This document shows, one piece after another, positions 32,991 to 43,019 of a stretch of 64,000 nt of DNA (the first letter of the stretch is position 1; every line of letters starts with the position of its first letter). Both the position numbers and the translations under genes were made by a program. The DNA lies in contig NC_083876.1 in assembly GCF_032452875.1 (NCBI RefSeq), positions 7,502,001 to 7,566,000 of the forward strand, given 5' to 3'. A model generated the notes under the pieces. That model saw only the letters and a list, made by a program, of their open reading frames with translations. It made no database searches and was not told where the DNA came from. Origin of the DNA: Bos javanicus. Taxonomy: Eukaryota; Chordata; Mammalia; Artiodactyla; Bovidae.

Positions 32991-33004
32991 GGTATATTAT
33001 TTTC

Positions 33005-34200
33005 AAAAAAATTGAGCATTCATCAGTGCAGTCTAGGCAGCTTTTCTCTTTGATTCCAAAAGACAAGAAGATAGAAGAGAGGCTATATCCAAAACAATAA
33101 ATAGAATTTCAATTATGGAAAGACCTTTTTGTCTAAAACTTATTAAACATGGTATTTTTCATTCTGTCCAAGTCATGTGGCACTGCTGTCAGTGTTTACA
33201 CAAAAGTTTTATCACCAGTTGGTGGTTGTGGGATGTGATACACAGGTGTGCACTAACCACACTTAGGTTCCTTTGTTTATTTTCCCTCGTACACATTCTG
33301 GAAAGTAGCAATGAAAAATAATGATCAGATAGGAAAACCCAGCTTGATGGAATGTTCGGTGTACCACAATACAGTTGGCATGTTGAGATATTGTCTGGAG
33401 GGTGTTTCAATTTAAAATGTACATGCAATCAGGATAAAGGGGAAAATACTGAAAAGTCTGTAAAATGGCAGGCTTATGGGAGATATATTTTGTAGTTTGA
33501 TGTATGGCATGTCTGAGGAATAGCAATAAGTTATTTCTAAGCCATGGGGAACTATAAAAACATTGGTTTTTTGAATTTTAAAATGCCTTCTATTATACTG
33601 TAGTCAGTGTTTGAAGATATATAGACTTGGGAGTTAGATCTGAATTCCTTTCTGTTTCTTTGACAGTTCCAGCTATGTAATCCTTGGAAAGTAAGTTCTC
33701 AGGAATTACAAAATAAGGTTAATATGTAAAATATTATCTGGTTATATTAATAAGCTTAATATGACTCATGTCACATTTGAAATTGTAAGGAATCAAATGA
33801 GTTAAAGCATACAAAGTGTATTAGCAAAGTGCACAAAATTTTTATCATTAAACTTATGCGTTAAATAAATGATATTTATTTATGAAAAAAATGCAAGACC
33901 TTGAGGCTATTTCTTTCATGGCAAAGAGCAGGTAGGAGGGCAAAGCTGTGAACTGATAAAATAATTGGATGTGCTTTAATATTAATAAACCTTACATCCT
34001 CTGCATAGAAATGCATCAGAGACTTGAATGAATTACCAGGAATTGTAAATGTCTCTATAAGCCTCTAGTTGGTAGCTCTGCAGAATTTTTTATCCCAAGT
34101 TTGCTTTTCACTGTTTTTTATTTCTGTGTGTGTTTAGTTATATATATGTGTGCAATTTCATTGATTCTTCTTTAAAAATCTTTTTTTAACCTTTCTATTA
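33005..34200. other. Unassigned AT-rich sequence
   Basis: No recognised repeats; frames of 68-79 codons around 33115-33428 are on opposing strands with no motif. Confidence 0.4.
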
Positions 34201-34204
34201 TCTT

Positions 34205-34335
34205 TAATGGTTGTTTTCCGTTTGCAGTTATTACACAACACTGGCTATATTCTCAGTGTTGTACAGTACATCCTTGAGCCGACTGTATTTTTATCCAGCT
34301 TCTGTGCCCATCTATGTAGGGGCAGCCTTGAAGAA
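34205..34335 (-). mobile_element. Possible old L1 3' fragment, antisense
   Basis: TATATTCTCAGTGTTGTACA and GTACATCCTTGAGCC resemble the antisense L1 3' phrase 'tattccccgtgttgtacaatacatccttg'. Short and diverged. Confidence 0.4.
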
Positions 34336-34339
34336 GTAA

Positions 34340-34560
34340 GTTTACTGATGTTTATCAAGCACCAACAATTTTGAAGACCTTTTCACTTGCTTTTTCTTGC
34401 TTAATTCTCACAATCATATTTTGCAGTCGATAATACTGGATTCTATTAAATAATTTAACAACTGAGGGGCTGGAGAAGGTCATGGGACTAATACGTGGTG
34501 TACCTGTGCTAGGGCCCTGCCTTTTCTCATGCATAGTCTTTCTGCCACTAATCCTTCCAG
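34340..34560 (-). mobile_element. MIR-like SINE, antisense
   Basis: TTTATCAAGCACCAACAATT, TTGCTTAATTCTCACAATCA and TTTAACAACTGAGGGGCTGG keep the antisense MIR spacing ('ttattgagtgctt', 'aatcctcacaa', 'gaaactgaggc'). Confidence 0.6.
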
Positions 34561-34889
34561 ATGTATAAAGGAAGGACGGAAGTTTTTGGTAAATGTGTGG
34601 CACCTAGTATAACGTATTTTAGGCATTTCCCTCAGCACTTTACGTGTATAGTGATAAATCTCACCAGGATCCTATAAATCAGCCATTTTATTCCTATTGG
34701 TCTCTATTAGGACAGTATTGGCTACATCTGACAAAACAAATGAACTCAGGTGTTGTAAAAAAGAAGCTGTTTGACATATTAAGGCATCCAGAAGTAAAAG
34801 CAGAAATGACTAATGGTAGACAACGTGGAGATTAAGTACTCTTTCCTGGAATGTGTGTGTTGATGTGTGTGTTTTTTGGGGCTTGTTGA

Positions 34890-35095
34890 CAGTTTAGGCA
34901 TTAAACCTTTATGAGCTCTTAGTGCCAAGCATAATCCCATCAGAATTGGCATTATCTAGATTAAATACAGGAACTCATAGGTACAACTAGGTCAAATGAG
35001 TTCAGGGTTACACAAATCATGATTGATAATTAGGGCATTCCAATTTGTCTTTCTGATTTTAAAATCTGTGCTTCTTCCAGTGACTATACCACCAT
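34890..35095 (-). mobile_element. MIR-like SINE, antisense
   Basis: ATTAAATACAGGAACTCATA, CTAGGTCAAATGAGTTCAGG and ATCTGTGCTTCTTCCAGTGA, TACCACCATTCT match the antisense MIR core and 5' side in order. Diverged. Confidence 0.45.
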
Positions 35096-35154
35096 TCTTC
35101 TATAACAATGCCTTGGAAACACATGGAGTTAATCTAGTCATCTGCTTCCATTAA

Positions 35155-35367
35155 AGTGAAAAGTGAAGTTGCTCAGTTGAGTCAGACTTTTTGCAACCCC
35201 ATGGACTGTAGCCTACCAGGCTCCTCTGTCCATGGAATTTTCCAGGCAAGAATACTGGAGTGGGTTGCCATTTCCTTCTCTAGGGGATTTTCCCGACCCA
35301 GGGATCAAGCCCAGGTCTCCTGCATTGCAGGCAGACGCTTTACCATCTGAGCCACCCCACCAGGGAA
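35155..35367 (-). mobile_element. Bov-tA SINE, antisense, target-site duplication
   Basis: AGTGAAGTTGCTCAGTTGAG, TTTTCCAGGCAAGAATACTG, GACCCAGGGATCAAGCCCAG, TGAGCCACCCCACCAGGGAA. GCTTCCATTAA (35144-35154) and GCTTCATTAA (35368-35377) flank it, differing by one C. Confidence 0.93.
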
Positions 35368-35437
35368 GCTTCATTAAGCTGTAGGGTAAATTTTCATTGT
35401 TTATTTTGTTTGAATATATAATATGTATTAATATACA

Positions 35438-35562
35438 TGGAGAAGGAATTGGTAACCCACTCCAGTATTCTTGCCCTGAAAATCCCATGGACAGAGGATC
35501 CTGATAAGCTACAGTCCATGGGGTCACAAAAAGTTGGATATGACTTAGCAACTAAAACAAAC
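35438..35562 (+). mobile_element. Bov-A monomer (headless Bov-tA body)
   Basis: GGAGAAGGAATTGGTAACCC, TATTCTTGCCCTGAAAATCC and a GGGGTCACAAAAAGTTGGAT end, then an AAACAAACAAACAAAA tail. The tRNA head is missing. Confidence 0.85.
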
Positions 35563-35607
35563 AAACAAAAAAAAACTGAACAGTTCATACATGTACATAT
35601 ACACATA

Positions 35608-35727
35608 GGGCTTCCCTGATAGCTCAGTTGGTAAAGAATCTACCTGCCATGCAGGAGACCCTGGTTTGATTCCTGGGTCAGGAAGATCTCCTGGAGAAGG
35701 GATAGGCTACCCAGTCTAGTATTCTTA
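35608..35727 (+). mobile_element. Truncated Bov-tA abutting a second copy
   Basis: GGGCTTCCCTGATAGCTCAG head through CCAGTCTAGTATTCTTA, where it stops abruptly and the next Bov-tA head begins. The A and B box regions are conserved (CTACCTGCCATGCAGGAGAC; TGGTTTGATTCCTGGGTCAG). Confidence 0.9.
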
Positions 35728-35925
35728 GGGTTCCCTTGTAGCTCAGCTGGTAAAGAATCCACCTGCAGTGCGGGAGATCTGGGTTTGATCCCTGGTTGGG
35801 AAGATTCCCCTAGAGAAGGGAAAGGCTACCCACTCCAGTATTCTGGCCTGGAGAATTCTATGGACTGTATAATCCATGGGGTCACAAAGAATCAGACACA
35901 ACTGAGCGATTTTCACTTTCATACA
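35728..35925 (+). mobile_element. Bov-tA SINE, second unit of a tandem
   Basis: GGGTTCCCTTGTAGCTCAGC head, GGTTTGATCCCTGGTTGGGA, the AAAGGCTACCCACTCCAG body subtype with CTATGGACTGTATAATCC, and a GAGCGATTTTCACTTTCAT end. It runs into a CA/TG/TA simple repeat at 35925-35965. Confidence 0.92.
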
Positions 35926-35965
35926 CACATACACGTATATGTGTGTGTGTATACATATATATATT
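35925..35965. repeat. Mixed CA/TG/TA microsatellite
   Basis: ACACACATACACGTATATGT, GTGTGTGTATACATATATAT: alternating purine-pyrimidine tract at the SINE 3' end, a common source of microsatellites. Confidence 0.85.
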
Positions 35966-37825
35966 CAAAAGTACTGTATATGTAAGTACAGTCTAGTAGA
36001 TTTGAAATATTATTCTATTTGATCAACTGCTTGAGCGACTTAGTATGTTCATGCTCATGAAAGAATCCCGGAGATATTAAAAATCCCCTTCAATTGTGGA
36101 CCTGTGTTTTACTGGTCTTATAATGCAGACTGCATTTTCCATATTCATTTGGACATGCTAAAATTAGTGTCACAGCTTAATCTTGGTTTCTTTTCTAGAG
36201 GTGTAGTGGAACCACTGTGTACCAGCTCACAGAGCTGGCATTTCTTCCTGACTCCACTTTCAGTGACCTCATACTGGTGGCTTGAAATCACCCACTAGGA
36301 ATATTTATACCACAGAAATTGGCAGACATTGCAAATCCAAGCTTCCTACTTCCTCACTTCCCAGGAGAACCAGATGTTAAACTTTTTCAAGCTCATCCCT
36401 GCTTTTAACTCTTGCTGGGGAGTCCGCTAGACTATTTGGGATGTTTGTGAAGAGTCTGCATCTAAGCAAAACAATTTACCCTCCTGTTTCCTAGAGATAA
36501 GCTCTGACTTTTGGAAGTGATTTACTTTCTCTGAGCCTGTAAACTTAAGATTCAAATGTTTTTCTTTATTATAGGATTAATTTTCTCATGTTCTTTATTT
36601 CCATGAAGAGACCTGGTGATAGGCTTTATTCACATCTCACTTAGGTGCTTATCTCTCTATGTGGTATATTCAGCAGTTTTCAAGTTCTCCCCATGAATGT
36701 TTTGTTTGAAAGGACCTTCTTTTTTAAAAAGTGCCACTGTGTTTTAGAACATATTTATAAATGCTTCAATTTGCCTGAACAGCCTTTCAATAAAGGACCA
36801 TCTTTAAGGAAAGTTCTTAATTCTGCTGTATCAACAGTTTTAAATGTTAAGTATGCATAGCTCCTAAGAAGGTCCTTATAGCAATAGATTTATACATAAT
36901 TCACTGTATTTTATAATAATTTCAAATTTAGAGCCCCGGTTGCTGATGTTAGTTTCTCCAATTCAAATGAAAGCCTTTGCCTTAAAAATGGTAGATTTTA
37001 GAATGCTACACCATCATAACAAATTTTGGTCTATGAATGTCTTAAATGTTCAAAATGATTAAAATGAATTTATTTTATAGAAAGTTTTCCTGAGTGGGTA
37101 GGATAAAACGAGTTTGAATGTAGATAAGCAAGGTGATGCTTTTACGGAAAAGTGATTCTACTTGGAAGATACCAAGGTCCAAGAGAGCTTTTGTACCAAG
37201 AGACGGCCAGAAGAAGTTGTTCTTTTTTTAAAGGATTTGATGGATTTTTATTGATTAGAGAGGTCTTCACATCACTAGTTATCTTTAATGAAGCTATGGA
37301 GTTCAACTGTATTTTTCTTATGATTTTGTGAATTAATAAAAAGCATAGTGTATTTCTGCCATGTATGATAAACTCCAGTAATGTTGTGTCATGTACAATA
37401 AACTCCAAGAATGTTTTATGGAAAAATTCCGTTGGACAAATCAGTTGATCAAGAACATGTGAGTAAGGGATGCAAGTGAGAGTCATTTTAAGGAGTTATT
37501 TCAGTTCAGAAAACTGAAACCTGGAACAGGGAATAGCTAAACTATAAAAATTCATCTGTAGAGTGGAGTGATATAGTACACACAGGCTCATGCAGTGAAT
37601 TGAATTGAGTTAGCTCGAGGAGAGACTTCTTGAAACTCCTTTAAACAGTGAAGAGTAAACTGACTTTCATTGAAGGGAGGATGAAGGCTGGAAACAAGCT
37701 CAATAATAATTCTAAGACTCTTCAGCTTGTTTTCAATGTTCAGCCCATGTAAAATGTTAAAATTGTTCAGCCTGTGTTAAATGATTTAGGAATTGCAGTT
37801 AAATATATTTTAACTAACCATGTAT
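35966..37825. other. Unassigned sequence
   Basis: About 1.9 kb with no recognised transposon. Includes the imperfect tandem at 37360-37419. The 114-codon minus frame at 37142-37486 covers that tandem and shows no domain (NTLLEFI-like peptide repeats reflect it). Confidence 0.4.
37360..37419. repeat. Two imperfect 30-bp tandem units
   Basis: CATGTATGATAAACTCCAGT... (37360-37389) is followed by CATGTACAATAAACTCCAAG... (37390-37419): same length and phase with a few substitutions. Confidence 0.8.
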
Positions 37826-37990
37826 GTCAGTGGTTCTCACATGTAAAAAATGTGTCTCAGAATCAGCAGTGCTTGCTCAGAATAGAATTTTCTAAGCAGC
37901 ACTACAAATCCACTAAATTGACATTTTGGGGGCTTGGGGCCACGACTATAAACTTTAATAAACAACAGAGATGATGCAGCTGAGCCATAG
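37826..37990 (+). mobile_element. hAT-Charlie-type MITE fossil
   Basis: TCAGTGGTTCTCACATGTAA at the left and TCAGAATCAGCAGTGCTTGC inside resemble mammalian elements starting 'CAGTGGTTCTCAAA...'. The right end is unclear. Confidence 0.45.
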
Positions 37991-38104
37991 ACCACTTAGA
38001 GAAATCCTGCTTCCTGTTGATACTAGGAAAGAACATCCTGGAATAGTCTTAGACAGCCTGATGGCCTCCTACTAGTATGTGTCCCAGTGCCTCTGTCAGC
38101 TCCA

Positions 38105-38400
38105 GTTACAGTGATCTGCCGCCAACTCATTGAGCAAGTCCTGTGCTGTTAAGCCTTTCTGCAAGTTGTTTCCTCCTCCTGAAATCCCCTTCTCTTCATA
38201 TTTACTCACTGAGCTCATGTTCATCTTTCAAGACCATTTTGTATCTCCCCTCCTCTGGGAAATCTCCAGTTCATTCAATCAAAATTTGTCTCTCAACTCT
38301 AAGTTTCCTAAAGATACTGAACATGCAGTAGCATTTACCACAGTGTATCTTACATCTATATAGAATTGTATACCTATTATGTAAGTGCTTATCCATCAAC
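38105..38400 (+). mobile_element. L2 LINE 3' fossil
   Basis: TTTCCTCCTCCTGAAATCCC, GCTCATGTTCATCTTTCAAG, ACCATTTTGTATCTCCCCTC and CTCTGGGAAATCTCCAGTTC follow the sense L2 order ('tggaacgccctt', 'catccttcaagactcagc', 'cctcctccaggaagcc'). Confidence 0.7.
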
Positions 38401-38479
38401 TAGAGTCAGAGTTGGGAAAATGTGGTCTGTGGGCAATCTAGCCCATGCCTGGTTTATAAATTATATTTTATGAGAACAT

Positions 38480-39802
38480 CAGTTGAGTTCAGTTCAGTCA
38501 CTCAGTCGTGTCTGACTCTTTGTGACCCCATGAATTCCAGCATGCCAGGCCTCCCTGTCCATCACCAACTCCCGGATTTCATTCAAACTCATGTCCATCA
38601 AGTCGGTGATGCCATCCAGCCATCTCATCCTCTATTGTCCCCTTCTCCTCCTGCCCCCTATCCCTCCCAGCATCAGGGTCTTTTCCAGTGAGTCAACTCT
38701 TCGCATGAGGTGGCTAAAGTATTGGAGTTTCAGCTTCAGCATCAGTCCTTCCAATGAACACCCAGGACTGATCTCCTTTAGAATGGACTGGTTGGATCTC
38801 CTTGCAGTCCAAGGGACTCTCAAGAGTCTTCTCCAACACCACACTTCAAAAGCATCAATTCTTCGGTGCTCAGCTTTCTTCAGAGTCCAACTCTCACATC
38901 CATACATGACCACTGCAAAAACCATAGCCTTGACTAGACGTACCTTTGTTGGCAAAGTAATGTCTCTGCTTTTGAATATGCTATCTAGGTTGGTCATAAC
39001 TTTCCTTCCAAGGAGTAAGCGTCTTTTAATTTCATGGCTGCAGTCACCATCTGCAGTGATTTTGGAACCCCAAAATTAAAGTCTGACACTGTTTCCACTG
39101 TTTCCCTATCTATTTGCCGTGAAGTGATGGGACCAGATGCCATGATCTTCGTTTTCTGAATGTTGAGCTTTAAGGCAATTTTTCACTCTCCTCTTTCACT
39201 TTCATCAAAAGGCTTTTTACTTCCTCTTCACTTTCTGCCAGAAGGGTAGTGTCATCTGCATATCTGAAGTTACTGATATTTCTCCCAGCAATCTTGATTC
39301 CAGCTTGTGCTTCCTCCAGCCCAGCGTTTCTCATGGTGTACTCTGCATATAAGTTAAATAAGCAATGTGACAATATACAGCCTTGACATTCTCCTTTTCC
39401 TAGTTGGAACCAGTCTGTTGTTCCATGTCCAGTTCTAACTGTTGCTTCCTGACCTGCATATAGGTTTCTCAAGAGGCAGGTCAGGTGGTCTGGTATTCCC
39501 ATCTCTTTCAGAATTTTCCACAGTTTATTGTGATCCACACAGTCAACGGCTTTGGCATAGTCAATAAAGCAGAAATAGATGTTTTTCTGGAACTCTCTTG
39601 CTTTTTCCATGATCCAGCAGATGTTGGCAATTTGATCTCTGGTTCCTCTGCCTTTTCTAAAACCAGCTTGAACATCTGTAAGTTCACAGTTCACGTATTT
39701 CTGAAGCCTGGATTGGAGAATTTTAAGCATCTCTTTACTAGCGTGTGAGATGAGTGCAATTGTGCTGTAGTTTGAGCATTCTTGGGCATTGCCTTTCTTT
39801 GG
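38480..39802 (-). mobile_element. BovB LINE, 5'-truncated, ~1.3 kb, nested in the hAT fossil
   Basis: Antisense BovB from its 3' terminal repeat (GTTGAGTTCAGTTCAGTCAC) through the C-terminal and RT-encoding region to CATTGCCTTTCTTTGGG. GAACAT occurs next to both ends (38474-38479 and 39803-39808), a likely short target-site duplication. The element keeps its authentic 3' end, as expected from target-primed reverse transcription with early stop. Confidence 0.92.
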
Positions 39803-39835
39803 GAACATAGCTGTGCCCATTTGATGGCATATCAT
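38632..39835 (-). pseudogene. BovB reverse-transcriptase remnant (frameshift and nonsense)
   Basis: The 221-codon frame at 39170-39835 covers RT fingers and palm: QAGFRKGRGTRDQI at about residues 56-69, motif A FIDYAKAVDCVD at 90-99 (with V where the family has F), a damaged motif B (GECQGCILSHC in place of the usual VRQGCILSPC) and the catalytic YADD at 192-195. A 1-bp deletion then shifts the frame after SEKLP. The C-terminal part resumes at 38632-38997 (SRDITLPTKVRLVKAMV) and stops at a CAG-to-TAG change. The first ~11 residues are hAT flank. No endonuclease domain is present. Not functional. Confidence 0.9.
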
Positions 39836-40032
39836 TTAAGACAGTAGAGCTGAGTAGTATCAACAGGGGCCAGTGGTCCTCAAAGTCAGGTAGTTACTAC
39901 ATGGTTTCTTAGAGTTTGGCAAACCCAGAGCAAGAATATGTGCTGTATTTGTATATAATACAGAATACTAATTATGTATTAGTGTTTAAGAGAATGTTTT
40001 GTAGAAATTTGCTATCCTGTGAGCTGTATAAA

Positions 40033-40256
40033 GGGTTTCCCAGGTGATTTAATGGTAAAGAATCTTGCCTGCTAATGCAGGAGCCACAGGAGACGTGAGT
40101 TTGATCCCTGGGTTGCGAAGATCCCCTGGAGGAGGAAATGACAACCCACTCCAGTATTCTTATTGGGATAATCCATGGGCAGAGGAGGCTGGAGGGCTAC
40201 AGTCCATGGGGAGTCAAAGAGTCAGACACGACTGAGCCACTGAGCATAGACACAGT
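40033..40256 (+). mobile_element. Bov-tA SINE with 9-bp target-site duplication
   Basis: GGGTTTCCCAGGTGATTTAA head, GAGTTTGATCCCTGGGTTGC, CAGTATTCTTATTGGGATAA body, GAGTCAGACACGACTGAGCC end. CTGTATAAA flanks it exactly (40024-40032 and 40257-40265). Confidence 0.93.
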
Positions 40257-40454
40257 CTGTATAAAATAATTGGTGAAAAGAATGAAGAAATAGTTGGAAA
40301 ATAAATTTATTATGGCAGCAAAGATAACACAGACTTAACGCCTTTTCCCATTCCTGCCTTAGTTTGTGTCTGAGTCCCTGTCCTTGGTGTCATTCAGTGC
40401 TTCTGTCTCTCTGTGATGTTGGACAGTATTCTTTGTATGTGCTTCAAATTCATA

Positions 40455-40600
40455 GGCCCAAGTGGCTGTTGAGTACTTGCCATGTGATGTAACCTAATAA
40501 CTGAATTTTGATTTAAGTTAATACACAGTTAATATATGATAGCTAGTTGAGTCATAGTGGACCGTGTAGGCAGAGGGAAAACATAGAGGTTTAAAAATAG
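40455..40600 (+). mobile_element. Old DNA-transposon fossil related to 12293-12440
   Basis: CCCAAGTGGCTGTTGAGTAC, TTGCCATGTGATGTAACC, AACTGAATTTTGATTTAAGT resemble the interior of the family with 'tggctattgagcacttgaaatgtggctagtc'. Diverged, tentative. Confidence 0.4.
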
Positions 40601-41537
40601 TCCTGCCCAAAGACAAACTGCCTGCATAAGAGGGAGAGGGAGAGAAGAATTAACTGAAAATCGACAAGATAGCTCTTATGCCTCTGTTATGATCCCTAGA
40701 TGTATTTTGGCTACGAATTCTATGATTTGGATATTAAACGAAGAAATTGATTTCAGAAGTTAGACCACCACTCTTACAGATAAAAAGTCTTTAAGTTAGC
40801 ATTTTTTTTTTTCTAGGGTTCTTCAGCATTTCCAGAACTGGCATGTTTCAAAGATGAAATGTGCCAAGATAAACATGAAAGAAGGATATTAGAGACACCT
40901 AAAGATTCACACATAAACTATATGTGTGAGTTTGTGTGCTTGTGCTAAGATTGCACGCACAGTAACCATAAGGCAAAGTGAGAAGGAGGTGGAGAGGCTG
41001 GCCCAGGGCTTGTGTGCATTGTCACTGCTGGTGAAGAAAGGGGGGCTCTCACACGTGTAGTTATCGTCTCTGCACTTGTGTTCACTGAACTTGAATTAAA
41101 CTTCCCTGTGCCATGAATGCATTTAATGAGAACTGTGTAGGTGTGGAAAAGTACAAATTAAAGGATTGATCAAGCATATGCACCTGTTTTAGAGCCCTGT
41201 CCAGCACATGAAGAGGAGAAGGGTGGAAGGGATGCTGTTCCTGATGTTACTTTGGAGAGTAAGCAGGGCAGTCAAACATCCACTGAATATTGTGTTTCAC
41301 GGGGTTCTTAGAATTGTCATGTCAACCAGTGTAGACAAAGCTCACATTGGAAAAATGAGAATGATGTTTTCCTTTGTAGCAGTCATTTTCATGTCTTGAT
41401 CATTATAATATGGCATTCAAGCTTTCTGAATGTTTTCTCTTCTTCAAATTAGGTGAGGCTTCTACCTGAATTTCCAACTCAATCTTAGTAGGTATCTACA
41501 GATGTAGATATACCTATATATAGATCTTTTACGTATT
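40601..41537. other. Unassigned sequence
   Basis: No recognised element. The 63-codon frame at 41208-41399 has no motif. Confidence 0.4.
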
Positions 41538-41539
41538 GT

Positions 41540-42093
41540 TGTTCAATTCCTCGGTCATATCTGACTCTTTGCCATGCCATGGACTGCAGCACACCAGGCT
41601 TCTCTGTCCTTCATTGTCTCCCAGAGTTTGCTCAGATTCGAGTTCATTGAGTTGATGATGCCATCCAACCACCTCATCCTCTGCCTCCCCTGTCTCCTCC
41701 TGCCCTTAATCTTTCCCAGCGTCAGGATCTTTTCCAATGAGTTGGCTCTTCGAATCAAAGTGTTGGAGCTTCAGCTTCAGCATCAGTCCTTCCAATAAAT
41801 GTTTAGGGTTGATTTCCTTTAGGATTGTCTGGTTTGATCTCCTTGCTGTCCAAGGGACTTTCAACAGTCTTCTCCAGCACCACAATTTGAAAGTATCAAG
41901 TCTTAGGTGCTCAGCCTTCTTTATAGTTCAGCTCTCACATGTATACATGACTACTGGAAAAACCATAGCTTTGACTGAAACCTTGTAGGCAAAGTAATGC
42001 CTCTGCTTTTTAATATGCTGTCGAGGTTCATCATAGCTTTTCTTCCAAGGAGGAAGCGTTTTTTAATTTCATGGCTGCAGTCATTGTCTGAAT
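41540..42093 (-). mobile_element. BovB LINE 3' end, older copy, left arm of an inverted pair
   Basis: Antisense BovB: TGGACTGCAGCACACCAGGC, TCATCCTCTGCCTCCCCTGT, AATGAGTTGGCTCTTCGAAT, CAAGGGACTTTCAACAGTCT, TTTCATGGCTGCAGTCATTG. Numerous substitutions against younger copies. Frames of 67-83 codons are its translations. Confidence 0.88.
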
Positions 42094-42127
42094 TGTTTTT
42101 TGAACACATTTGTATTTATCTATAACT

Positions 42128-42788
42128 AAGATCATGGCATCTGGTCCCATCACTTCGTGGGAAATAGATGGGGAAACAGTGGCAGACTTTATTTTTGGGG
42201 GCTCCAAAATCACTGCAGATGGTGACTGCAACCATGAAATTAAAAGATGCTTGCTCCTTGGAAGAAAAGCTGTGACCAACCTAGACAGCATATTAAAAAG
42301 CAGAGATATTACTTTACCAAAAAAAGGTCCATCTAGTCAAGGCTATGGTTTTTCCAGTAGTCATGTGTGGATATGAGAGTTGGACTATAAAGAAAGCTAA
42401 GTGCTGAAGAATTGATGCTTTTGAACTGCGGTGCTGGAGAATATTCTTGAGAGTCCCTTGGACTGCAAGGAGACCCAACCAGTCCATCCTAAAGGAGATC
42501 AGTCCTTGGTGTTCATTGGAAGGACTACTGTTTAAGCTGAAACTCCAGTACTTTGGCTACCTGATGCAAAATGCTGACTCATTGGAAAAGACCCTGATTC
42601 TGGGAAAAATCGAAGGCGGGAGGAGAAGGGGACGACAGAGGATGAGATGGTTGGATGGCATCATCAACTCAATGGACATAAGTTTGGGTAAACTCCGGGA
42701 GTTGGTGATGGACAGGGAGGCCAGGCGTGCTGTGGTTCATGGGATCGCAAAGAGTAGGACACAGCTGAGTGACTGAACTGAACTGATA
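42128..42788 (+). mobile_element. BovB LINE 3' end, right arm of an inverted pair
   Basis: Sense BovB from GATCATGGCATCTGGTCCCA through AAGCAGAGATATTACTTTAC, GCAAGGAGACCCAACCAGTC and GGAGGAGAAGGGGACGACAG to GAGTGACTGAACTGAACTGA, the authentic 3' end. Two frames carry the coding remnants: 42110-42376 (MASGPITSWEIDGETV) and 42447-42776 (ending SRTQLSD). They are separated by an indel and stops. Confidence 0.92.
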
Positions 42789-42805
42789 GGTATCTCTATC
42801 ACTGG

Positions 42806-43015
42806 GGCTTCCCAGGTGGTAATAGTGGTAAAGAACATGACTGCCAGTGTAGGAGACATAAGAGACATGGGTTCAATCCCTGGTTTGGGAAGATTCCCTG
42901 AAGAGGGCATGGCAACCCACTCCAGTATTCTTGCCTGGATAATCCCATTAACAGAGGAGCCTGGCAGGCTACAGTCCATAGGGTCGCAGAGAGTCAGACA
43001 CAACTAAAGCAACTT
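42806..43015 (+). mobile_element. Bov-tA SINE
   Basis: GGGCTTCCCAGGTGGTAATA head, GGGTTCAATCCCTGGTTTGG, CAGTATTCTTGCCTGGATAA, AGAGTCAGACACAACTAAAG end. It sits just after the BovB copy. Confidence 0.9.
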
Positions 43016-43019
43016 ACCA

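Larger units (their letters stand above)
38409..39926 (+). mobile_element. hAT-type MER element split by a BovB insertion
   Basis: Left part 38409-38479 (GAGTTGGGAAAATGTGGTCT, GGCAATCTAGCCCATGCC, AAATTATATTTTATGAGAAC) corresponds to the family's 'ggcaaactatggcccgtgggc...taaagttttattggaacac'. The right part 39803-39926 (GAACATAGCTGTGCCCATTT, ACAGTAGAGCTGAGTAGTAT, GAGTTTGGCAAACCC) is its continuation and inverted end. Both halves join in register once the BovB is removed. No transposase. Confidence 0.75.

Noticed and set aside
39170..39835. 221-codon RT frame as a domesticated gene
   Set aside because: Its first residues come from hAT flank, motif B is damaged and the frame is lost by a 1-bp deletion; there is no sign of retained function.
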